A DNA stretch of 19,115 nt from Acidobacteriota bacterium (lineage in GTDB: Bacteria; Acidobacteriota; Blastocatellia; Pyrinomonadales; Pyrinomonadaceae), in the NCBI GenBank assembly GCA_013698055.1, contig JACCVS010000144.1, forward strand, positions 1-19,115. Direction: 5' to 3'. This document shows positions 13,806-19,115 of the stretch, piece after piece (within the stretch, counting starts at the first letter, position 1; each line of letters opens with the position of its first letter). The notes below the pieces were generated by a model, which worked only from the letters and a program-made list of their open reading frames with translations, ran no database searches and was not told where the DNA came from. Made by a program: the position numbers and the translations under genes.

Positions 13806-14651
13806 TTATTTTGTTGATGGCGTGTTGGACAGGAGCAGATCGTAGTTTTCCAGATCACGATTGTGGCTGTCGAGCGCGCCAAAAGTGACAGAAGTCTCTT
13901 CGAGCATTTGCTTTGTCATCTCGATTGAGTCGCTAAGCTGCTCGAAGTCGAGCGCGGAGACTCTTTCGGGCGTTGGGAGCGTGACGACCTGATCGTTGAC
14001 GAGGCCGAAGAAGTTTTCGATGGATTGCAACTGTCCTTCGACCAGTTTGACGGAACGTTCCAGATCATTGAAAGCGGCGATGCGGCGTTTCAGGATTTCG
14101 ACGTTGGCCTGCTGAACGCGCTTGGATCGCTCGTCTTGTGAACTCTCAACGGAGCGCTCGGCCTGCGTCAATTGATTCTGGACTGCCTGCCGGTTGATCG
14201 AGCGCAAATGGCTCTTGCGGCGACGATAAATATCCAGCAAGTCAACGAAATCTTCCCAGCGTTGATCCAGACTCAGGATGTTTGAAGGAATCTCTTTCGA
14301 GCCGGTGAATTTCCGGTAATTCGAGTAGATGGTGTTCTTCATCCAGCGCAGGTACTCGACGGCCTCACGCTCGCGCGGGTCGAAACCTTTAATAAAATCT
14401 TCGCGCTGCCGCTCGCGCAGCTTACGCATTTGATCTTTGCGACGCTTATCAACTAAGCGGCGATAGAGTGCGCTTGCAGGCACGGTAACTAAATAAAGCC
14501 CTTCTGCGCCGAGTGCGGCACCGAGAGGAATGATTGAGCCTGTGTAAGCAGCAGCGACAGCAAACCCGGCCATCCCCCAGAAATTAACCGGCTCTTTGAG
14601 CGCTTCTTTCAAATACTGAAGATTGATCTTCGATAAATCTGCCATGACCAT
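13806..14651 (-). CDS. Coiled-coil membrane protein encoded with PspA, unknown function
   Basis: 281 residues. An N-terminal amphipathic helix (about 5-22) is followed by a hydrophobic region (about 26-63, NFWGMAGFAVAAAYTGSIIPLG then GLYLVTVPASALY) that could be one or two membrane passes, then a very basic stretch (RRLVDKRRKDQMRKLRERQRE) and a long, mostly helical charged domain (about 95-265) with coiled-coil character. I recognise no named family. It lies 73 bases downstream of pspA on the same strand, so a role in envelope-stress response is a reasonable inference from context only. Start: ATG 14651, with AGG nine bases before it; ATG 14645 is nearly equivalent. Confidence 0.75.
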   Translation of the reverse strand: MVMADLSKINLQYLKEALKEPVNFWGMAGFAVAAAYTGSIIPLGAALGAEGLYLVTVPASALYRRLVDKRRKDQMRKLRERQREDFIKGFDPREREAVEYLRWMKNTIYSNYRKFTGSKEIPSNILSLDQRWEDFVDLLDIYRRRKSHLRSINRQAVQNQLTQAERSVESSQDERSKRVQQANVEILKRRIAAFNDLERSVKLVEGQLQSIENFFGLVNDQVVTLPTPERVSALDFEQLSDSIEMTKQMLEETSVTFGALDSHNRDLENYDLLLSNTPSTK

Positions 14652-14724
14652 TGATTACTGCCTGTAATATCTGCCGATGATGACGCGAGAGCACATTTTA
14701 GTTTTGCGAGCATGTGCTACCCTT

Positions 14725-15504
14725 TTACTCTTTGCCTCCGGCACCTTCCCGAAGCAATGCATCGTTGTTGATACCGGTGCCGGTTTCGCCCTGAGCCGGT
14801 AAAGCTCCGGGCTGCGAAGCGCCTGTCCCGCTTGGCAGCAAGCCCATCTCGCGCTTGTAGTCGAGCAGCCTGTCCTGCAACTGCATGTCCATCGCTTCGC
14901 GCTCGATCTCCTGCATCTGTGAATCAACGCTGGCTGCGCCAAGCTGCATCTTCGCTTCGGCGGAAGCGGCACGACGATCAATCCGTTCGCGCATCTCGTT
15001 GAAGGTCGAAGCATCGTCGCCGAGATTGAACGTCTCCATCGTCTGCGCCAACTGCTCTTGCAGCTTCGCCTGCTTCGACTGGTTAATAAGCTGCATCGCT
15101 TCAGCCGAGCGTTTCTGCATCTGAAGCACGTAGTTGTCGCGCGCCTTGACCGCCTGCTTCGATGCCGACGTAGCATGTTCGAGTTGCTGAGAGGTTTTCG
15201 TCAGATCAACCTGCGCCTGCTGAAGCTGGCCGATGTAAGCCGTAGCGATGTCGTCGCGCCCCATCTTGACGGAGGCTTTGATTTTCGAGTCAAGCTCGAC
15301 GACCTGTGATTCAAGCCGTTCTCGATTCTTGGCGAGAAGTTTTTCGGTCGCCATCACCTGCGCGACGGAGTTGTTCAGCTCCGGTACGCGGTCGCGCATG
15401 TCGCGAATTGTTTGCTGAAGGATACGTTCGGGGTCTTCCGTCTTCTCGACGATTCCGCCGAACATCGCGCGCAGTGAGCGCTTAAACCTCATCCAGAGTC
15501 CCAT
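14725..15504 (-). CDS. pspA: PspA/IM30 (Vipp1) family membrane-maintenance protein
   Basis: ESCRT-III-like peripheral membrane protein that coats and stabilises the inner membrane under stress. 259 residues: an amphipathic N-terminal helix (MGLWMRFKRSLRAMFGGIVE), the conserved EDPERILQQTIRDMRD (about 23-38), then long coiled coils (about 40-215) with KLLAKNRERLESQVVELDSKI and ETFNLGDDASTFNEMRERI, and a flexible glycine-rich tail. The tail after DRLLDYKREMGLLPSG is low-complexity and lacks the extra helix of Vipp1, so it is closer to PspA. GAGGAAAG directly precedes the ATG at 15504. There is no pspBC or pspF nearby; the downstream coiled-coil protein is its only partner here. Confidence 0.93.
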   Translation of the reverse strand: MGLWMRFKRSLRAMFGGIVEKTEDPERILQQTIRDMRDRVPELNNSVAQVMATEKLLAKNRERLESQVVELDSKIKASVKMGRDDIATAYIGQLQQAQVDLTKTSQQLEHATSASKQAVKARDNYVLQMQKRSAEAMQLINQSKQAKLQEQLAQTMETFNLGDDASTFNEMRERIDRRAASAEAKMQLGAASVDSQMQEIEREAMDMQLQDRLLDYKREMGLLPSGTGASQPGALPAQGETGTGINNDALLREGAGGKE

Positions 15505-15687
15505 CTTTCCTCAACACCTCCAGCTCTCAAGTTGAGCGTGTTTTTCAAACTTCAAACGTGTATCCCCGGTCGTCATCAAATTGACGCCCACGTTAGTACG
15601 ATGATTCGCCTGACACAGTTGCATTTCCTCAAGCCGCTGCTCGGAGTATAGCAGGAGTCACGCGCGCGCCGCTAGAAGAACGGGGAG
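15505..15687. other. Intergenic region upstream of pspA
   Basis: No gene supported. The pspA promoter should be here, but I see no convincing -35/-10 pair. The part from 15688 to 15810 is a heptamer-repeat element, listed separately. Confidence 0.4.
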
Positions 15688-15810
15688 CAGTGGTCAGTGG
15701 TCAGTTAAAGCCTCTCCATGCGAAATCGTGGCTTTTAACTGTTAGAGATCAAGGGCACCAACACTCAACTACTGACCACTGACTATTGACTACTGACTAC
15801 TGACCACTGA
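15688..15810. repeat. Heptamer-repeat inverted element 4 (purD 3' end)
   Basis: The left arm (15688-15708) has three units of type CAGTGGT. The right arm (15771-15810) has five units of type ACTGACC/ACTGACT plus a partial one. The arms are complementary. A second, inner pairing CAGTTAAAGCC (15702-15712) with GGCTTTTAACTG (15730-15741) makes a nested hairpin with one bulge. The length, 123 bases, equals that of element 1. The right arm runs into purD and provides its stop codon. Confidence 0.85.
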
Positions 15811-17089
15811 ATTTCCCTATATCGCGCCGGAAGTGCATTCCATCCCAGTGAATATCGTTTACCGCAGAATAGCAGCGCAGAAGCGCGCTTTCTAAACTTT
15901 GTGCTGCTGCGGTCACACCAAGTACACGCCCGCCGGATGTGAGCCAGTCTCCAGTGTCGGAACGTGATGTTCCGGCGTGGAAAATTTTGACACCCTCATG
16001 CTGCTCGGCACGCTCAAGGCCTTCGATGCGCGCCCCGATTTCGGGTCTCGAAGGATAACCGCGCGAGGCCAGTACCACGCAGGCCGAAGACTCATCTGAC
16101 CATCGAACAGGCACTGTGCCCAACCCACCATGAGCAACGGCCTCGAACACATCAATCAAATCGGTTTGCAATCGAACGAGAATAGCCTGAGCTTCGGGGT
16201 CGCCAAAGCGAACATTGTATTCAAGCACGCGCGGGCCATCCGCCGTCAGCATCAACCCGATGAAGAGAATGCCGCGAAAGGGGAACCCTTCGGCCTGCGC
16301 TCCTTCAAGCGTCGGCTCGACTGCTTCGCGCACCACACGACGAAGCGTCTCATCATCAAGCACTGAAAAATCTGTGATAGCTCCCATCCCGCCGGTATTC
16401 GGCCCCGTATCGTTCTCGCCGACGCGCTTGTGGTCGCGCGCGGCGGGCATCAAGGCATAATCGCGCCCATCCGAAAAAAGTAGCAGCGAGGCTTCGTGCC
16501 CCTCTAAACCTTCTTCAATCACGATGCGCTTTGCAGCCGCAGCCTCGACCAGATGACCTCCCATCAAAACATTGACTGCGCTGGAGGCTTCGGAGCGTGA
16601 GCGCGCGACGATGACACCTTTACCTGCGGCGAGGCCATCGGCCTTGATCACAATCGAAGCATCTTCGCCGCCGAATTCTCCGCTTTCGAGAATTCGTTGT
16701 GCGCCTGAGACAGATTCTGCGATTCTGTAACGCGCGGTCGGCACGCGATGTCTAGCCATGAAATCTTTTGCGAAAGCCTTGCTTGACTCAAGACGCGCAG
16801 CAGCACGGCTCGCCCCCGCGATGGACAATCCTCGCCGCTCAAACTCGTCAACAACCCCCGCAGCAAGCGGCGCTTCACTGCCGACGATGGTCAGATCGAT
16901 CTTCCTCTCTTCCGCGAATTGAGCCAGTGATGAAACGTCAGTGGCATTGATGTCTACGCATTCGGAGAGTTGTGCGATTCCCGCATTGCCGGGCGCACAA
17001 AAGAGCTTGAAGGCGCGGCGTGCGCTTTTCTGAAGCGCCCATGCGAGCGCGTGCTCACGTCCGCCGGAACCTATAATAAGAATATTCAT
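15797..17089 (-). CDS. purD: Phosphoribosylamine-glycine ligase
   Basis: ATP-grasp enzyme joining phosphoribosylamine and glycine in purine synthesis, in the cytoplasm. 430 residues. Seen: GSGGREHALAWAL (7-19), CAPGNAGIA (31-39), VGSEAPLAAG (69-78), ATP-grasp KADGLAAGKGVIVA (149-162), GHEASLL (197-203), PAARDHKRVGENDTGPNTGGMGA (215-237), FRGILFIGLM (271-280), LEYNVRFGDPEAQA (289-302), and the C-terminal WDGMHFRRDIG. The usual family C terminus continues past the DIG motif with its own short tail; here the last four residues (FSGQ) and the TAG stop are encoded by heptamer-repeat units, so the native tail seems replaced. ATG at 17089 fits the family start; no strong ribosome-binding site. No other pur gene adjoins it. 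Confidence 0.96.
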   Translation of the reverse strand: MNILIIGSGGREHALAWALQKSARRAFKLFCAPGNAGIAQLSECVDINATDVSSLAQFAEERKIDLTIVGSEAPLAAGVVDEFERRGLSIAGASRAAARLESSKAFAKDFMARHRVPTARYRIAESVSGAQRILESGEFGGEDASIVIKADGLAAGKGVIVARSRSEASSAVNVLMGGHLVEAAAAKRIVIEEGLEGHEASLLLFSDGRDYALMPAARDHKRVGENDTGPNTGGMGAITDFSVLDDETLRRVVREAVEPTLEGAQAEGFPFRGILFIGLMLTADGPRVLEYNVRFGDPEAQAILVRLQTDLIDVFEAVAHGGLGTVPVRWSDESSACVVLASRGYPSRPEIGARIEGLERAEQHEGVKIFHAGTSRSDTGDWLTSGGRVLGVTAAAQSLESALLRCYSAVNDIHWDGMHFRRDIGKFSGQ

Positions 17090-17630
17090 TTAGCTGGCAA
17101 CTTTTTGTCGCGGTTTGAATTTTAAGTGGAAGAAACGTGTGGGATGCTGGCACGGCACGATGATGAAGTCAAGATATAGCCGGAACAGACGCCCCGAATG
17201 CGACGTCGTCACCTGAGCGCGTTGACGCCCAGCCCTTGACACAATTTTGTGATAGTTATACCTTGCATTCATCGCAGGTATTGTTTGCAATTCCCGACGG
17301 CAAAGATACCTCCTGATAAAAAGCATGAGCGTGGCAGAAACCTGCATGAGCGGGCTCGAATCTCTCAAATTGCTTTTTGAGAATGAAAACACCTCGCTCA
17401 ACTTGAACGAATCATCCGAGATATCGGATAGCCGACCTTTTATCTGGAACCCGACGACGAAAGCGCATTGGGTTTGCGCTCACATGAGGGCGCGGGCGTA
17501 ATAACTATTTGTTCTTAACCAATTTCCGCGGCTTCTTAACCAGACTGCTTTAACAAGCTGGTGCCCGTCGGGCGCTCTCCTTCCCCGTTCGCTCGATTGG
17601 CAGACGCACATCAATGGGGGCTTTAACATC
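17090..17630. other. 541-base intergenic region between purD and the zinc-ribbon gene
   Basis: Divergent intergenic space. A 103-codon frame on the minus strand next to purD (17090-17401) has no recognisable domain, an unlikely composition and no ribosome-binding site, so I do not call it a gene. Visible small features: TTGACA (17236-17241) with TATACC 15 bases later, a poor promoter spacing; a small hairpin ATCCGA-GATA-TCGGAT (17414-17429); and the direct repeat at 17512-17542. Confidence 0.5.
17512..17542. repeat. Direct repeat TTCTTAACCA, two copies 21 bases apart
   Basis: TTCTTAACCA occurs at 17512-17521 and 17533-17542, a spacing of 21 bases, i.e. two helical turns on the same DNA face. 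A degenerate CTTTAACA follows at 17548-17555. It lies about 90-120 bases before the zinc-ribbon gene start, a plausible operator position. CTTAACCA fits the octamer of cyanobacterial-type Pho boxes, but the 21-base spacing does not fit their 11-base repeat, so that reading is weak. Confidence 0.5.
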
Positions 17631-18005
17631 ATGTCACAAAATCAGGTCACAGATAATTCAAACGGGAAGTGGAGTCATTCGGAGCCGGAATTCGACGACC
17701 GCCCGATTAAATGTGTAGATTGCACAGATGATTTTACCTGGACGGCTGGCGAGCAGGTCTTCTTTCACGACAAGGGTCTTAAGAACGAACCGAAGCGATG
17801 CAAACCATGCAAGCAGGCCAAGAACGAGAGACTCGCGGCGATTGCCGCCGCGCAAGTCTCCGGCGTTCGCCAGCGAATTGAGGTTTCAGTTCAATGTGCG
17901 CAATGCGGCCAGCAAACCACCGTGCCGTTCTATCCATCGCAGGGCCGCCCCGTCTATTGCCGCTCCTGTTTCCTTGCAGGCCAAAGCCAGAACAGCGCCG
18001 CCTAA
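17631..18005 (+). CDS. Double zinc-ribbon protein of unknown function
   Basis: 124 residues, small and soluble. The first ribbon (about 25-62) has Cys28/Cys31 and Cys57/Cys60 around DDFTWTAGEQVFFHDKGLKNEPKRC, a layout typical of the probable zinc-binding domain called zf-trcl. The second ribbon (about 87-114) has Cys89/Cys92 and Cys110/Cys113 around QQTTVPFYPSQGRPVYC, similar to CxxC-CxxC ribbons that occur in tandem with it in many environmental bacteria. A basic helical linker joins them. A nucleic-acid or ribosome-associated role is often guessed for such proteins but is not shown here. GGGGG is 12 bases before the ATG at 17631, rather far. Convergent with the permease gene, 32 bases apart. 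Confidence 0.85.
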   Translation: MSQNQVTDNSNGKWSHSEPEFDDRPIKCVDCTDDFTWTAGEQVFFHDKGLKNEPKRCKPCKQAKNERLAAIAAAQVSGVRQRIEVSVQCAQCGQQTTVPFYPSQGRPVYCRSCFLAGQSQNSAA

Positions 18006-18037
18006 TAATATAAAGCGCTTGAGTGATAAACCTCGAC

Positions 18038-19115
18038 TCACCCACCGACGTGGACGGTGGGGCGCTGCTCCGGGTCTTCCTCCGCCTGCCGTAACACTTC
18101 ATGGGTAGTTGGAGCAGTATCGCCCTCGCCGAAGGCCACGTATTTGAGAAGGTATGCGAGCGGATTGCCTTCGCTCCAACCAAAGTAGATATGCGGCAGC
18201 TTGCCCGTCTGGTCGCGCAGGTGTAACAGAAAAGCAGCGATGGCATTTGGCACCGCCGGGCTTTCTGCCCGCAGCACACTATAGCCGTCAACATGGTCGC
18301 CCGTCACACGAAGCACGCCCGCAAACTCTGACGCATCGCCGAGACTGACCTCGAAGAAGATGATCGGCTCGTTTGCCGGGATGTGATTGTCTTCGCGCTT
18401 CTCCTGCTCTTTCACACGATACTCATCAACATCGCCGCGATCGCAGCGATTGGCGATAATGCGAATCGTGCCTTTGCTCGCCCCGTCGATAATCGCCTGC
18501 GCGGTTTCGTCCAACTCGACCTGTTCAACCCGTAACTCGGTGGAGCGCCACACTCTTGAGACAAGTGACGTGAGGACAATCGCGCCGATGAAAAAAGAGG
18601 CGATCTTGATGCCCTCTGGCCGCTCGATGATGTTAAGGATGGTCGTGTAGCCGAAGACGAGAGCGATTAAAAGGTACGCCCACCACTTGCCGCCTTTCCG
18701 CCACGAAGAGATGGTGACAGCTACCGCTGCCGAACTCATCAGCACCAAAACGCCGGTCGCGTATGCGCCGCCCTGCGCCTCGACATTTGCCTTGAAGATG
18801 ATGGTGACAGCAAAGGCGATGAGCGTGAAGACGATGACGAGCGGGCGTGTCGCCTTCGCCCAGTCCGGTGCCATCCCGTAACGCGGCAAATAACGCGGGA
18901 CGATGTTTAGCAGTCCGGCCATCGCCGACGCGCCCGCAAACCAGAGGATGAGAATCGTGCTGATGTCATAACCCGTGCCGAAGTAGTCGCCCAGATACGA
19001 GTGCGCCAGATATGAGAGAGCGCGCCCGCTCGCTTCCCCTCCCTCTTTGAATTTGTCAGGCTCGATGAGAATCGCTGTTACAAAGCTGCTGGCGATCAAG
19101 AGCACGCTCATAATC
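18038..19115 (-). CDS. APC-superfamily amino-acid permease, C-terminal part (cut by window edge)
   Basis: Inner-membrane transporter. About 358 C-terminal residues are visible and the frame is still open at the right edge, so the N-terminal helices are missing. Seen: several membrane helices, including MSVLLIASSFVTAIL, a helix ending in GLLNIVPRYLPRYGMAPDWAKATRPLV (the APC-type loop between late helices), IVFTLIAFAVTIIF, GVLVLMSSAAVAVTI and WWAYLLIALVFGYTTIL. These are followed by a soluble cytoplasmic tail of roughly 150 residues (VEQVELDETAQAIIDG to the end) with a mixed alpha/beta pattern, TIRIIANRCDRG, IIFFEVSLGDAS. This large tail after the transporter core may be a regulatory domain. 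Substrate cannot be told from this part; a KUP-like or amino-acid permease are alternatives. Confidence 0.8.
   Translation of the reverse strand, partial: IMSVLLIASSFVTAILIEPDKFKEGGEASGRALSYLAHSYLGDYFGTGYDISTILILWFAGASAMAGLLNIVPRYLPRYGMAPDWAKATRPLVIVFTLIAFAVTIIFKANVEAQGGAYATGVLVLMSSAAVAVTISSWRKGGKWWAYLLIALVFGYTTILNIIERPEGIKIASFFIGAIVLTSLVSRVWRSTELRVEQVELDETAQAIIDGASKGTIRIIANRCDRGDVDEYRVKEQEKREDNHIPANEPIIFFEVSLGDASEFAGVLRVTGDHVDGYSVLRAESPAVPNAIAAFLLHLRDQTGKLPHIYFGWSEGNPLAYLLKYVAFGEGDTAPTTHEVLRQAEEDPEQRPTVHVGG

Noticed and set aside
17090..17401. A 103-codon frame on the minus strand directly before purD
   Set aside because: No recognisable domain, unlikely residue composition, no ribosome-binding site, and it lies where the purD promoter should be.

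Overview
This is a chromosomal window of ordinary, mostly housekeeping bacterial genes with moderately high GC. I see no tRNA, rRNA, CRISPR array, prophage, integrase or transposase gene. The gene mix (B12 uptake under a cobalamin riboswitch, a FecR-like exported protein, PspA with a coiled-coil membrane partner, a Tat-signal isoaspartyl peptidase, a type-4 uracil-DNA glycosylase behind coaBC) and the protein style fit a free-living Gram-negative soil bacterium. Acidobacteriota is my best guess, but it is an inference from general resemblance and not from any marker gene.

Layout. 1-2691 (minus): a cobalamin riboswitch with an intrinsic terminator, then btuF (lipoprotein receptor), btuC-like permease and the start of the ATPase gene, which runs off the left edge. 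2774-4288 (minus): a zinc-ribbon membrane protein and an exported metallo-beta-lactamase-fold hydrolase. 4473-5519 (plus): mtnA of methionine salvage. 5528-7861 (minus): UDP-glucose 6-dehydrogenase followed by a WbpP/GalE-type 4-epimerase, a nucleotide-sugar pair for exopolysaccharide or envelope glycan. 8087-8812 (minus): a FecR-like exported protein with a long leader and two 3' hairpins. 9161-11264 (minus): isoaspartyl peptidase/asparaginase, then upstream of it two uncharacterised small proteins. 11447-13658 (plus): coaBC overlapping a family-4 uracil-DNA glycosylase. 13806-15504 (minus): pspA and its coiled-coil partner. 15797-17089 (minus): purD. 17631-18005 (plus): a double zinc-ribbon protein. 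18038-19115 (minus): the C-terminal part of an APC-type permease, open at the right edge.

The most unusual content is not a gene. Four intergenic spots (202-324, 6491-6553, 7872-7961, 15688-15810) carry short elements built from degenerate 7-base tandem units arranged as inverted arms around a short unique core, so each can fold into a hairpin. The unit differs from site to site (ACTGACC, ACTCGTC, ACTATTC types), but all fit a skeleton ACTnnnY. The elements sit tight against genes: one supplies the stop codon and last residues of purD, one overlaps the probable start of the B12 ATPase gene, and one fills the ugd-epimerase gap with 6 bases to spare on each side. They resemble the heptanucleotide STRR repeats known from filamentous cyanobacteria, but I know of no function for them.

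A second point of note is the btuF leader: its terminator stem lies over the most upstream possible btuF start codon, which argues for a later start at the end of the U-tract.
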